Counted from the stretch's first letter, positions 9,215 to 18,295 are shown. The stretch is DNA of 64,000 nucleotides from Tepidimonas charontis (GCF_007556685.1 NZ_VJON01000009.1:1-64000); one strand, 5' to 3'. The notes: a model not told the origin generated them from the sequence alone. Numbers and translations: made by a program.

Positions 9215-10819
9215 ATGCCCACGCTGAACTGGATTGGCAAGGAAGCCGTCGTCAAACACCACCAGGCCGTGCCGTTCCGCCTGCTGGAGGCGGTGCCCGA
9301 GCGCTCCTGCGGCGATGCCAGCAGTGGCAACCTCATCGTGCAGGGCGACAACCTGCACGCGCTCAAGGCCCTCTTGCCGCGCTACGCCGGGCAGGTCAAG
9401 TGCATCTACATCGACCCGCCGTACAACACCGGCAACGAGGGCTGGGTGTACAACGACAACGTCAACAGCCCGGAGATTCGCAAGTGGCTGGGCGAGGTGG
9501 TTGGCAAGGAAGGTGAGACGCTGGACCGGCACGACCGCTGGCTGTGCATGATGTACCCGCGCCTGGTGCTGTTGCGGCAGTTCCTGCGCGAGGACGGCGC
9601 GATTTTCGTATCCATCGATGACAACGAGGTGGCCGCGCTACGGTTGGTGATGGACGAGATTTTTGGGGCGAAAAATTTTGTGGCGACCGTCCTGTGGCAG
9701 AAGGTTTTTGCGCCGAAGAACTCTGCTCGCCATTTTTCTGAGGATCACGATTACATTGTCATTTACGCTTTAAACGCGGACAGTTGGCGCCCTAACCTGA
9801 TTCCTCGTGACGAAGGCGCGAACGCGAGATATAAGAATCCGGATAATGACCCACGTGGCCCATGGACATCGGGCGACTTGCAAGCACGCAACTACTACTC
9901 TGAAGGAACCTACCCGGTCACCTGCCCATCTGGTCGAGTCATATCCGGTCCAGGAAAAGGAATGTACTGGCGAGTATCAAAAGCCAACTTCGACCGCCTG
10001 AATCAAGAGGGGCGTATCTGGTGGGGCGAATCTGGGAACAATATGCCTCGCCTCAAGCGCTATCTCTCCGATGTAAAGGATGGCGTGGTGCCACAGACCA
10101 TGTGGTTTTACAAAGATGTCGGGCACACTCAGGAAGCGAAAAAAGAACTGCTCGAACTGGTCGACTTCAACACGTCTGACGACGTTTTCATCACGCCGAA
10201 ACCCACCCGGCTCATTCAGCGCATCCTGCAAATCGCCACCGACAAGGATTCCCTCATCCTCGACTCCTTCGCCGGCTCCGGCACCACGGCCCATGCCGTG
10301 CTCAAGCAAAACGCCGAGGACGGCGGCAAGCGTCGCTTCATCCTGGTCGAAATGGATGAAAACATCGCCCGCAATGTCACCGCCGAACGCGTGCGGCGCG
10401 CCGCGCTGGGCTACACCAATGCCAAAGGGCAAGCGGTGACTGGCCTTGGCAGCGGCTTCCAGTTCTGTCGTCTGTCCGCCGAACCGCTGTTCGATGCCGA
10501 CGGCCAGATTCGCCGCGACGTGACTTTTGCGCAACTGGCCGAGTTCGTCTGGTTCACTGAGACCGGCACGGGTTTTACCGGCACCGCCGATTCACCGCTG
10601 CTGGGCGTGCACGAAGGCCGCGCGATCTATCTGCTCTACAACGGTATCCTCAAAGACAGGTCGATCGGTGGCGGCAATGTCCTCACCGGCCCCGTGTTCG
10701 ATACACTGCCCAAGTTTGCGGGCCCGAAGGTGATCTACGCTGCCGCCAACCGCATGGGCGCTCGCGCCGCGCGCGAAGGCATCACCTTCAAGCAAACGCC
10801 TTACGCCTTGGAGATGTGA
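9215..10819 (+). CDS. mod: Type III restriction-modification methyltransferase (Mod)
   Basis: A 534-residue N6-adenine DNA methyltransferase of the beta class, the modification and DNA-recognition subunit of a type III system. Motif IV DPPY is at about residues 67-70 (CIYIDPPYNTGNEGW) and the AdoMet-binding motif DSFAGSGTTAHAV is at about residues 349-361, the IV-before-I order of this class. The central part (residues ~149-312, bases ~9660-10150) is the target-recognition region. It is visibly richer in A/T than the flanking catalytic parts, which suggests exchange of the specificity segment. The start ATG 9215 (MPTLNWIGKEAVVKHH) is the usual family N-terminus; an upstream in-frame GTG at 9119 looks non-family. 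DUF4160 follows after 2 bp. The matching res is at 13290. Confidence 0.93.
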   Translation: MPTLNWIGKEAVVKHHQAVPFRLLEAVPERSCGDASSGNLIVQGDNLHALKALLPRYAGQVKCIYIDPPYNTGNEGWVYNDNVNSPEIRKWLGEVVGKEGETLDRHDRWLCMMYPRLVLLRQFLREDGAIFVSIDDNEVAALRLVMDEIFGAKNFVATVLWQKVFAPKNSARHFSEDHDYIVIYALNADSWRPNLIPRDEGANARYKNPDNDPRGPWTSGDLQARNYYSEGTYPVTCPSGRVISGPGKGMYWRVSKANFDRLNQEGRIWWGESGNNMPRLKRYLSDVKDGVVPQTMWFYKDVGHTQEAKKELLELVDFNTSDDVFITPKPTRLIQRILQIATDKDSLILDSFAGSGTTAHAVLKQNAEDGGKRRFILVEMDENIARNVTAERVRRAALGYTNAKGQAVTGLGSGFQFCRLSAEPLFDADGQIRRDVTFAQLAEFVWFTETGTGFTGTADSPLLGVHEGRAIYLLYNGILKDRSIGGGNVLTGPVFDTLPKFAGPKVIYAAANRMGARAAREGITFKQTPYALEM

Positions 10820-10821
10820 CG

Positions 10822-11091
10822 ATGCCGACGATCAGCATGTTTTACGGCATATTGGTGGCCATGTATGTGTTGGATACCGACAAGCATCACCTGCCACATA
10901 TTCATGTACGCTACAACGATTTCAAGGCCGTGATCCAGATTCCCGATGGGTATTTGCTTGAGGGAGAGTTGCCGCCAAGACAAATGAAACTGCTGCAGGC
11001 GTGGATCGAAATTCACCGCGACGAGTTGATGGCAGACTGGTATTTGGCTAGCACGGGGCAGACGCCTTTCAAAATCGACCCATTGCGTTGA
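10822..11091 (+). CDS. DUF4160 protein, possible toxin-antitoxin partner
   Basis: An 89-residue protein with the DUF4160 signature: MPTISMFYGILVAMY at the start and HHLPHIHVRYNDFKAVIQI in the middle. This family nearly always sits beside a DUF2442 gene, as here (12 bp downstream), and the pair is predicted to be a toxin-antitoxin-like unit. Which member is toxic is not evident from the sequence. ATG 10822 lies 2 bp after the mod stop, so the gene is probably on the mod transcript; a GTG two codons upstream is an alternative. Its base composition is lower in GC than that of core genes in the window. Confidence 0.8.
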   Translation: MPTISMFYGILVAMYVLDTDKHHLPHIHVRYNDFKAVIQIPDGYLLEGELPPRQMKLLQAWIEIHRDELMADWYLASTGQTPFKIDPLR

Positions 11092-11103
11092 GGGGGGATC
11101 GTC

Positions 11104-11385
11104 ATGACGCCCGACGTAATTCAAGTCAGACCGCTTCCGGGTTACGTCCTTGTCGTCCAATTCGCATCCGGTGAATGCCGTCGCTTCGATATGCGGAGCC
11201 TGTTACGCTACCCGGCATTTTCCGCGCTGCAAGACGAAGCCTTGTTTCGGCGCGCCCACGTCGAGCACGGCACAGTGGTGTGGACGGATGAGATCGACCT
11301 CTCTCCAGACATGCTGTATTTGCGTGGCCAGCCAGTGGATGTAGCTGATTTTTCGATTCAGGAACCTCTGCATCCCATGGGGTAA
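11104..11385 (+). CDS. DUF2442 protein, partner of DUF4160
   Basis: A 93-residue DUF2442 protein. The family pattern is clear: a short beta-rich start (VRPLPGYVLVVQFASGECRR), FDMRSLLRYPAFSALQDEA in the middle, and a C-terminal DEIDLSPDMLYLRGQP motif. DUF2442 proteins commonly pair with DUF4160 and are predicted antitoxins or DNA-binding regulators. Together the two genes sit between mod and the insertion sequences that separate it from res. They could be a passenger pair that stabilises the restriction locus, or an accessory part of it; the sequence does not decide. Confidence 0.8.
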   Translation: MTPDVIQVRPLPGYVLVVQFASGECRRFDMRSLLRYPAFSALQDEALFRRAHVEHGTVVWTDEIDLSPDMLYLRGQPVDVADFSIQEPLHPMG

Positions 11386-11608
11386 ATGTAGAGTTACATA
11401 GACGCCCGCCGTCATGCACTCTTCGTCAGTCGCGAAGCGATGCGTGAACTGATCGACAACCTACGGAGCCCCCAACCCTGATGATCCGCCTGCACAAAAA
11501 CGCCACGACTACGCCGGCTATCCGCGCCTACATCCAGGCTTCGCCCCTGTCCGTGGCGGCGCTGGCGGATGAGTTGGGGGTCTCTGAAGACACGATCCGG
11601 CGCTTTAA

Positions 11609-12933
11609 CAGGCCGTTGAAAAAATGTACATCAACGCAACGCCATCAGCATGCACATCGGTTTTCAGCCGACTTCAGAGCCCATTTCGCGGTCTGCGCAG
11701 CCCTTTTTCGGGGCCCGTTTCAGGCCTGTTGGCCCATTTTGGGCGCACGTATCCCCGGGCTCACGCATGATGCGCGTCCCACCAGCCGCCGATTGCCCCA
11801 AGGCGCTACCCCAGTTGTAGGTGGCAAAGCACAGCAGCGCCTGACCCGTGAGCTTGGCCTGACCGATGAGCTTGGTCTTGGCCAGACCACCCACGGTCTT
11901 GATCCAGCCAAAGGCCTCCTCAATGCGCTTGCGCACCTTCTGACTGGTCTTGTAGCCCTCGTGTCGGGTGATCCGGGCATCCACCGCCGAGTGCCTGTCC
12001 TTGGCCGCCACGTGCGGCGTGACCTTGAGCTTTCGGCAGCCCTCGATGAAGGCCTTGCTGTCGTAGCCCTTGTCGGCCCCGACCGTAGCCCGCTTGTTCT
12101 TGTTGCCCCGGCGCCCAAGCATCGCGAGCGCTGCCTCGCGCTCGGCGGTGCCGCGGGCATGGGTGATCTGCACGTCCACGATCAGACCGTTGCGGTTTTC
12201 CATCAGGATGTGGCCCATGTGGCACAGGCGGGACTTGTCGCCCTGGCTCTTCTTGAACAGGCGGGCATCGGCGTCCGTGGTGCTGGCGTGGGTGTCGTTG
12301 CAGCGCTGCTGCCCTTTGAAGTCCACCTCGGGGTTGCGCCCGGGCGGGCTGGCGCTGTCGTCGTCCCGGCGCTTGAAGCTCAAGGGCTCCGCCCAGGCCT
12401 CGATCAGCGTGCCGTCCACGCTGAAGTGTTCGTCGCTGGTCAAGCTTGCCCAATCGGCGGTGTGCTTGACCCGCTCGAAGAAGGCGCGGGCCAAGTCTTC
12501 GTTGAAGAGCCGCTCGCGGTTGGCGCTGAAGGGGCAGTGGCCCCAGACCTTGTCCTCGATGTTCAGGCCCACGAACCAGCGGTACAGCAGGTTGTAGTTG
12601 ACCGCTTCGACCAACTGGCGCTCGCTGCGGATGGAAAACAGGATCTGCAGCAGCAGGGCATCGAGCATCTCCGGCGGCACCGACGGGCGGCCCCGGCGGG
12701 CGTACACCGCGTCGAACTCGCGGTTCATCGTCGCCAGCAGCGCAACGACTGCGGCGCGCAGCTTGCGCAGCGGGTGTGTCTGCGGCACGCGCTCTTCAAG
12801 GCTGATGTAGCTGAACATCGCTTGCCTGGGAAGTCTTGGTTGCCTCTCATCGTCCTCGTCCGCGTCGTTCGCCGATCGTTTCAGATCATACTGGCGGAGG
12901 CCAGCGTCGACGGGGGATTTTTTCAACGGCCTG
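11609..12933 (-). mobile_element. Complete 1325-bp IS5/IS1182-like insertion sequence
   Basis: The ends are CAGGCCGTTGAAAAAA (11609-11624) and its inverse at 12918-12933, in a perfect terminal inverted repeat of at least 15 bp. TTAA is duplicated on both sides (11605-11608 and 12934-12937), a 4-bp target duplication of the IS5 type. One transposase gene on the minus strand fills the element. The intact ends and clean duplication indicate a fairly recent insertion into an already decaying IS481 copy. Confidence 0.92.
11664..12818 (-). CDS. IS5/IS1182-like DDE transposase
   Basis: A 384-residue transposase starting MFSYISLEERVPQTHPLRK. Family blocks are clear: RRGRPSVPPEMLDALLLQIL, LVEAVNYNLLYRWFVGLN, HFSVDGTLIEAW (catalytic Asp), VGADKGYDS (second Asp) and RKRIEEAFGWIKTVGG (catalytic Glu). 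A longer in-frame extension upstream of 12818 (DDERQPRLPRQ) exists inside the element, so translation could start earlier at a non-ATG codon. The last ~50 residues (after LLCFATYNW) do not look like the family. An alternative frame there reads RLGAIGGWWDAHHA before a stop, so the C-terminus may be slightly frameshifted; the catalytic core is intact. Confidence 0.88.
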   Translation of the reverse strand: MFSYISLEERVPQTHPLRKLRAAVVALLATMNREFDAVYARRGRPSVPPEMLDALLLQILFSIRSERQLVEAVNYNLLYRWFVGLNIEDKVWGHCPFSANRERLFNEDLARAFFERVKHTADWASLTSDEHFSVDGTLIEAWAEPLSFKRRDDDSASPPGRNPEVDFKGQQRCNDTHASTTDADARLFKKSQGDKSRLCHMGHILMENRNGLIVDVQITHARGTAEREAALAMLGRRGNKNKRATVGADKGYDSKAFIEGCRKLKVTPHVAAKDRHSAVDARITRHEGYKTSQKVRKRIEEAFGWIKTVGGLAKTKLIGQAKLTGQALLCFATYNWGSALGQSAAGGTRIMREPGDTCAQNGPTGLKRAPKKGCADREMGSEVG

Positions 12934-13289
12934 TTAAGAGCCGGGATTCGGTGCAAGATCGCTCGCATACCGCGCATCGCCTGCAAACCACGCTCACCCC
13001 CGGCGCAGGAGCTTCTGGTGGTGCAATTGCGCAAGACCCCTTCTGCTCCCCCTGGACGACTTCCTGGTGGTGACGCGGGAGTTCATCCACCCCAACGTCT
13101 CCCGTTCCGGCCTCAACCGTTGCCTGCAACGGCATGACGTCGGCCGCCTGACGGACTTGCAGCCCACTGCCGGAAAGTCGGGGCACAAGCCGTTCAAGGT
13201 CTACGAACCCGGGTATCTCCATGTGAACGTCAAGTATCTGCCCCAGATGCCCGACGAGGATCACCGCCGCTACCTGTAGGAAATTCACC

Positions 13290-16016
13290 ATGACGGCCTT
13301 TGCCCCCAAAACATACCAACAGCAGGTGCTCGACAGCATCGAGGCCTATTTCAAGGCCTGTCACGAGCTGCTGTCGCCCTCGATTGCCTTCACGGTCACC
13401 ACCGAGCGACTGTGGGGACACGGTCTGCCCTACAACCCGTTGTCGGGCTTTCCGGATGACATGCCGTATTTTTGTTTGCGCGTGCCCACCGGCGGCGGCA
13501 AGACCTGGCTGGCCGCAAAAAGTGTAGCGCTCGTCAATACACATCTCTTGCGCACCGAGCACAGCGTGATTCTGTGGCTGGTGCCCAGCAAGGCGATCCG
13601 CGCGCAGACGATCAAGGCGCTGAAGGATCGTAGCCACCCGTATCATGCTGTGCTGCGCGAGGCGGGGCCGATTACGGTGCTCGATCTTGCAGAGGCCATG
13701 AGCGTGACCCGTGCCACGCTGGATACTTCGACTACGGTGATCGTCGCCACACGTCAGGCATTCCAGGTGGAAGACGAAGAGTCGCGCAAGGTATATCAGA
13801 GCAGCGGCGCACTGATGCATCATTTCGAGCACCTTTCACCGAGCCAACGCGAGGCGCTGCTGACCGATGGCGAGGGCAGCGAACGTACCACGCCTTACTC
13901 CCTGGCCAATGTGTTGCGTCTGCGGCGCCCATTCGTGATCGTCGATGAGGCGCATAACAGCCGCACCGAATTGGCCTTTGACATGCTGGCGCGCTTGCGC
14001 CCCAGCGGTATCATGGAGCTGACCGCCACGCCCGACCTGGAACGAACGCCCAGCAATGTGCTGCACAGTGTGTCCGCCGCCGAGTTGAAGGCGGAAGACA
14101 TGATCAAGCTGCCGGTGATGCTGGAAACGGAGCCGAACTGGCAACAATGCCTGGCCGATGCCATCGCCCGACGCGATGCCCTACACAGGCTGGCGGATGA
14201 AGAATACCGGGCCGGCGCGCCCTATCTGCGGCCCATGGTATTGATTCAGGCGCAGCCGCGACGCGCCGGGGTGGAGACGCTCGATGTCGAGCGAGTGAAA
14301 AACGAGCTGACGGCCAACCACGGCATTCCTGCCCGTGAGATCGTGGTGGCCACCGGCGAGGAAAAGGGGCTGGAGAGCATCGAGGCCGATTACAGGCTGG
14401 GACTATCTGACCCGGCCTGTCCGGTGAAGTTCGTCATCACCCAGAGGGCGCTGGCCGAGGGGTGGGACTGCCCCTTTGCTTACATTCTGGTCAGCTTGGC
14501 GGAGCTGCAATCGGCCACCGCGGTGGAGCAGTTGCTCGGGCGGGTACTGCGGCAGCCGGGGGCGCGGCGTTGGCAGGCCAACGCCTTGAATCAGTCCTAC
14601 GCCTTCGTGGTGTCGCGCAGCTTTGCCGAAACCGCCACCGCCTTGCGCGACCGCTTGGTGGCTGGTGCAGGCTTTGAGCGGCGCGAGGTGCGCGAGTTCG
14701 TGGCCGCAGCCAAACCGGAGCAAGGGCGGTTGGACCTGGAAGGCCACAGCGGCCGGGTCGTGTTTCGGCCGGTGGCGATTGCCCTGAACGAGAGGCCGAC
14801 TCTTTCGAGCGTGCCCAAGCCGGTGCGCGACAAAGTGAGCTGGGATGGCCAACGCCACACGCTGACCATCACCGCTCCGTTGACCGAGGATGAGGCCGAG
14901 GTGCTCAAGACAGCGGTGACCAGCGAAACCGCTGCGGCAGCCATCGCGGAAGCTGCCGAAGTCAGCCGCACCACGGCCATCGAGTTCTTCCAGACGCCTG
15001 CCGAGCTGGGCGAGCGTTTCCGCGTGCCCCAGCTGGCCTTGCGCGTGCAGGGCGAGCTGGTGCCTTTTGACGATCCGGAGGTGCTGGAGTATCCGTGGGA
15101 CTTGGCCGCCGAGGAGTCTGCGCCGACAGAGGCGGAACTGGCGACGCTGGATGCAGCGCTGAAGGTGGCGCAAGGGGGCGAGATCGATGTCGATGAGTAT
15201 GGCCGCGTGGTCTCGCGCTTTTTGCCCGAGTTGCAGCGCGATCTGGGTCTCGTCTACCCACCGGAAAACTGGGACGAGGTGCGCCTGGCGGCGTGGCTGT
15301 GCCGCAACCTGCCTGAACCGTCGCTGATCCACACCAGCAAGCTGGCGTTCGTCGCGGCCTGGCTGGCCGCCTTGCTGCGCCGCGAAGGCTTCACGCTGGC
15401 CCGCGCCAATCTGCAAAAATTTTTGATTCGCGATCTGCTGGAAGTGCGCATTCGCGAGCTGCGCAAGCAAGCTGTTGGCAAGGCATTCCAGCAGGTCCTG
15501 TTCGGTGGCGACGCGGACGCGCGGGTGGCGGTCACCGATTCGTACACCTTCGAGTTTCACCCCCAGGCTTACGCCCCCAGCCGCGACTACGACGGGCGCT
15601 TCGGGCGTTTTGACTTCCGCAAGCATTACTACGGACGCATTGGCGACTTCGACAGCAAGGAGGAGTTCGAGTGCGCCTGCCAGTTGGATATGTGGGCGCA
15701 GCAAGGGCGCATCCAGTTCTGGGTGCGCAACCTGGTTCGGCGTGAGGGCTGCGCGTTCTTCCTGCAAAAAGCAGACGGACGTTTTTATCCCGACTTCCTG
15801 TGTCGCCTGCCGGGCCGCGCCAACGAGCCCGGCCCGATTCTGGCGGTTGAATACAAAGGGGCCGACCGCTGGGAGGCAGCCAAGGATGATCGTTTGATTG
15901 GCGGCTTGTGGGCCAGTTTGTCAAATGGGCGCTGCCGCTTTGTGATGGTCAAGGACAAGCGGTGGGACTGGATTGAGTGCGAACTGCCCCTAGTCTCGGC
16001 GCCGTTGCTGCCCTGA
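13290..16016 (+). CDS. res: Type III restriction endonuclease subunit (Res)
   Basis: A 908-residue superfamily-2 helicase-nuclease, the restriction subunit that translocates or slides on DNA and cuts when two unmodified sites meet. Walker A PTGGGKT is at ~66-72, the DEAH-box IVDEAHNS at ~214-221, motif III ELTATP at ~244-249, and the motif V/VI region QRALAEGWDCPFAYIL at ~386-401. The C-terminal PD-(D/E)XK nuclease is visible as RFYPDFLCR (~830) and AVEYKG (~852). It starts 10 bp after the IS481 remnant, so its original promoter or coupling to mod has been cut off by ~2.4 kb of other DNA. Transcription may now come from the IS region. The length and motifs are those of an intact enzyme. Confidence 0.94.
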   Translation: MTAFAPKTYQQQVLDSIEAYFKACHELLSPSIAFTVTTERLWGHGLPYNPLSGFPDDMPYFCLRVPTGGGKTWLAAKSVALVNTHLLRTEHSVILWLVPSKAIRAQTIKALKDRSHPYHAVLREAGPITVLDLAEAMSVTRATLDTSTTVIVATRQAFQVEDEESRKVYQSSGALMHHFEHLSPSQREALLTDGEGSERTTPYSLANVLRLRRPFVIVDEAHNSRTELAFDMLARLRPSGIMELTATPDLERTPSNVLHSVSAAELKAEDMIKLPVMLETEPNWQQCLADAIARRDALHRLADEEYRAGAPYLRPMVLIQAQPRRAGVETLDVERVKNELTANHGIPAREIVVATGEEKGLESIEADYRLGLSDPACPVKFVITQRALAEGWDCPFAYILVSLAELQSATAVEQLLGRVLRQPGARRWQANALNQSYAFVVSRSFAETATALRDRLVAGAGFERREVREFVAAAKPEQGRLDLEGHSGRVVFRPVAIALNERPTLSSVPKPVRDKVSWDGQRHTLTITAPLTEDEAEVLKTAVTSETAAAAIAEAAEVSRTTAIEFFQTPAELGERFRVPQLALRVQGELVPFDDPEVLEYPWDLAAEESAPTEAELATLDAALKVAQGGEIDVDEYGRVVSRFLPELQRDLGLVYPPENWDEVRLAAWLCRNLPEPSLIHTSKLAFVAAWLAALLRREGFTLARANLQKFLIRDLLEVRIRELRKQAVGKAFQQVLFGGDADARVAVTDSYTFEFHPQAYAPSRDYDGRFGRFDFRKHYYGRIGDFDSKEEFECACQLDMWAQQGRIQFWVRNLVRREGCAFFLQKADGRFYPDFLCRLPGRANEPGPILAVEYKGADRWEAAKDDRLIGGLWASLSNGRCRFVMVKDKRWDWIECELPLVSAPLLP

Positions 16017-16184
16017 CACGTCAGCGCTGCAAGCGGTATGGGTAACCCGTTTTTTCAGCAAGCACCAGTTTCACGCGCGGCCGAGGTGTTGCGCACCGCT
16101 GGGGTTTTCCCTTTTCGCGGTGACGATCTGAGGCCAGCGCGGCGCGCTCTAATGCCTGGGCAGCCAGCGCCCAGCCGGACCCCG

Positions 16185-17681
16185 ATGGCGCGGCAGCCTT
16201 GCTGGCAGCTGCGGTGGTGGCTGCTGTGCGGCGCTGCGGTGTGGGTAGCCGGCGTCCATGCGCAAGGCCTGCCGGCTGGCGTGCAGCAGGCTTTGCAGGC
16301 CGCCCGTGTACCGTCCGACGCGGTCGCAGCGGTGGTGGCCGATGCGGCACCCGGCGGGCAGGTATGGCTGCGCCACCGTGCGGACGTGCCGATGAACCCG
16401 GCGTCGGTGATGAAATTGGTGACCACCGCCGCGGCGCTGGACCGCCTGGGCCCGGCGTACACCTGGCGCACCACGGTGCATGTGGACGGGCCCGTGCGTG
16501 CCGGCACGCTCCAGGGCACCCTGTACCTGCGCGGCGGCGGCGACCCCAAGCTAGTGGCGGAGCGCCTGTGGCTGCTGTTGCAGCGCATTCGCGATGGACT
16601 GGGCATTCGCGCCATCGACGGCGACATCGTGCTGGACCGCACGGCCTTTGCCTTGCCGCCGCACGACCCGGCCGCCTTCGATGGCGAGCCGCTGCGGCCC
16701 TACAACGTCGGGCCAGATGCGCTGCTGGTCAATTTTGGCGCCCAGGTGTTCACCTTCGTGCCCGACACCGAGGCCGGTGTGGCGCGCGTGCAACTGGAGC
16801 CGCCGCTGGCAGGAGTGACGCCGCCCGTGCCGGTGCCGCTGGCCGACGGGCCGTGTCAAGACTGGCGGGCGGCGCTGCGCGCCGATTTGTCGGATGCGCT
16901 GCGCCCACGCTTTGCTGGGCGCTACCCGCTCAGTTGCGGCGTACGGTCGTGGCCAGTGGCGCATCCGCAGCCACCGTATTTCGCCGCGCGCGCGGTGGCA
17001 GGGCTGTGGGCACAGTTGGGCGGGCAGTTGACGGGTGCGGTGCGCGCAGGCGCGGTGCCTGCGGGCTTGCCCGCCCGTCTGGTTTTCGAGTCGGTGCCGC
17101 TCGCGGAGGTGGTGCGCGACGTCAACAAATTCAGCAACAACGTGATGGCGCAGCACCTGCTGCTGACGCTGGCGCTGCCGGCACCGCAGGAGGAGGCACG
17201 CCGCGCGGAGGGGGTGGTGCGCCCGGCCAGCGTGCCCGATGGGCAAGCCCTGCCCCCGGCAGCACCGGCCACGTTCGAGGCGGCGCGCGCTGCACTGCAA
17301 GCGTGGTGGCGTGAGCGCTTCGGCACGCAGCCGAGCCCGCCCGAGGTGGACAATGGCGCCGGGTTGAGCCGCGACGCGCGCACCACGGCGGCGGCGCTGG
17401 CGCAGCTGCTGCAGTGGGCGTGGACCCGCCCGTGGATGCCGGAGCTGCTGTCCACACTGCCGGCAGCGGGCATCGACGGCACCCTGCGGCGCAGTCCGAT
17501 GCCGCCTGGGGTGGCGCACCTGAAGACCGGCAGCCTCGCCGATGTGCAGGCCTTGGCCGGGGTGGTGCATGGGCCGCAGGGGCAGCGGCGGGTGCTGGTG
17601 GCCATCGTCAACCATCCCAACGCGCGGGCGGCGCGCCCGGCGTTGGATGCCCTGGTGCAGTGGGCGGCAGCGCTACCGTAA
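16185..17681 (+). CDS. dacB: D-alanyl-D-alanine carboxypeptidase/endopeptidase, PBP4 type
   Basis: A 498-residue class C-type penicillin-binding protein (peptidase S13) that trims or cleaves peptidoglycan peptides in the periplasm. The active-site SxxK is in NPASVMKLVTTAAALDRLG (about residue 73), the SxN triad is KFSNNVMAQH, and KTGSLADVQ is near the C-terminus. ATG 16185 is chosen because it gives a signal peptide (MARQPCWQLRWWLLCGAAVW, then VAGVHAQ); ATG 16152 would add 11 residues. An arginine/proline-poor loop around residues 325-365 lies between the motifs. It marks the right edge of the defence island. A strong hairpin spans its stop codon. Confidence 0.9.
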   Translation: MARQPCWQLRWWLLCGAAVWVAGVHAQGLPAGVQQALQAARVPSDAVAAVVADAAPGGQVWLRHRADVPMNPASVMKLVTTAAALDRLGPAYTWRTTVHVDGPVRAGTLQGTLYLRGGGDPKLVAERLWLLLQRIRDGLGIRAIDGDIVLDRTAFALPPHDPAAFDGEPLRPYNVGPDALLVNFGAQVFTFVPDTEAGVARVQLEPPLAGVTPPVPVPLADGPCQDWRAALRADLSDALRPRFAGRYPLSCGVRSWPVAHPQPPYFAARAVAGLWAQLGGQLTGAVRAGAVPAGLPARLVFESVPLAEVVRDVNKFSNNVMAQHLLLTLALPAPQEEARRAEGVVRPASVPDGQALPPAAPATFEAARAALQAWWRERFGTQPSPPEVDNGAGLSRDARTTAAALAQLLQWAWTRPWMPELLSTLPAAGIDGTLRRSPMPPGVAHLKTGSLADVQALAGVVHGPQGQRRVLVAIVNHPNARAARPALDALVQWAAALP

Positions 17682-17696
17682 ACGAAGCGCTGCCGC
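17664..17696 (+). terminator. 11-bp perfect hairpin across the dacB stop codon
   Basis: GCGGCAGCGCT at 17664-17674 pairs with AGCGCTGCCGC at 17686-17696 over an 11-base loop containing the TAA stop. It sits between convergent dacB and the GGDEF gene, where a two-way terminator would be useful. It lacks a T-run on either strand, so it is only a probable terminator. Confidence 0.45.
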
Positions 17697-17758
17697 ACTG
17701 GGGGCGCGTGGTGCCAGGACGACGGATGGCTGGCCGTGGTAGGCGGCGAACGGCGTGC

Positions 17759-18295
17759 TCAGGGCTCGATTTCGATACGCCCGGGGCCATTGGCGGCAGA
17801 CACGTCGAGCGCGCGCTGGGCAGCGATGATCATCTCCGCCGCTAGGGTGCGCCAGTCGGCCACGGTGTCGTGGTGCGCGGCGCGCGTGTGCACGCCGATA
17901 CTCAGGCTGATGCCGCCGGCGCCCCTGTGGCCGGGGCGGGCGCCAGCATCGGCGGCGACTTGACGCAAATCACTGGCCAGTACCAACGCGCTGGGAATGT
18001 CGGCGTCGGGCAGCACGACGACGAAGGCGCCCGGTGCCCAATGCGCGAGCAGTTCGTGCGTGCGCAACCGTGCCTTGAGCGCGGGCACCAGGCGGCGCTC
18101 GGCGCGCCGCACCGCCGCCGCGCTCAGCTGTGCGGCCTCGTCCAATTGCAGGGCCAGCACGGTGGTGTGCAGGCCGCGCCGCGCGGCCAGTGACAGCATG
18201 CGCACCAGATAGTCCAGTGCAGCACTGGCATTGTGCAGTCCACTGCTGCGCTCCAGCAGCGGAACGGCCGGCCGTGCACGCGCCGCGCCACTCAT
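17759..18295 (-). CDS. Degenerate GGDEF-domain protein
   Basis: A 178-residue stand-alone GGDEF fold with no sensor domain. The start of the domain (SSGLHNASAALDYLVRML) matches the D-x-LTGLxNRR block loosely. The active-site loop reads APGAF where GGDEF is expected, followed by the family's VVVLPDADIPSALVLASDLR. The C-terminal GISLSIGVHTR matches the GGISxSIGxA block. Loss of the two glycines and the catalytic acidic residue makes diguanylate cyclase activity unlikely; it may bind a nucleotide or be vestigial. Its start overlaps the stop of the fumarylpyruvate hydrolase gene (ATGA), so it is the last gene of the gentisate operon. Confidence 0.75.
   Translation of the reverse strand: MSGAARARPAVPLLERSSGLHNASAALDYLVRMLSLAARRGLHTTVLALQLDEAAQLSAAAVRRAERRLVPALKARLRTHELLAHWAPGAFVVVLPDADIPSALVLASDLRQVAADAGARPGHRGAGGISLSIGVHTRAAHHDTVADWRTLAAEMIIAAQRALDVSAANGPGRIEIEP

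Larger units (their letters stand above)
11481..13279 (+). pseudogene. IS481-family transposase remnant, split by a later insertion
   Basis: The 5' part (11481-11608) encodes MIRLHKNATTTPAIRAYIQA and VSEDTIRR, the helix-turn-helix start of IS481-type transposases. The 3' part (12938-13279) continues with SRDSVQDRSHTAHRLQTTL, and in other frames VTREFIHPNVSRSGLNRCLQ and YEPGYLHVNVKYLPQMPDE. Removing the inserted element and one TTAA copy restores an open frame across the junction (DTIRRFKSRDSVQDRSH). After that the remnant has at least two frameshifts between ~13000 and 13066, and it is cut short at HRRYL followed by TAG (13277-13279), before the catalytic core would be complete. It is non-functional and lies directly before res. 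Confidence 0.85.
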
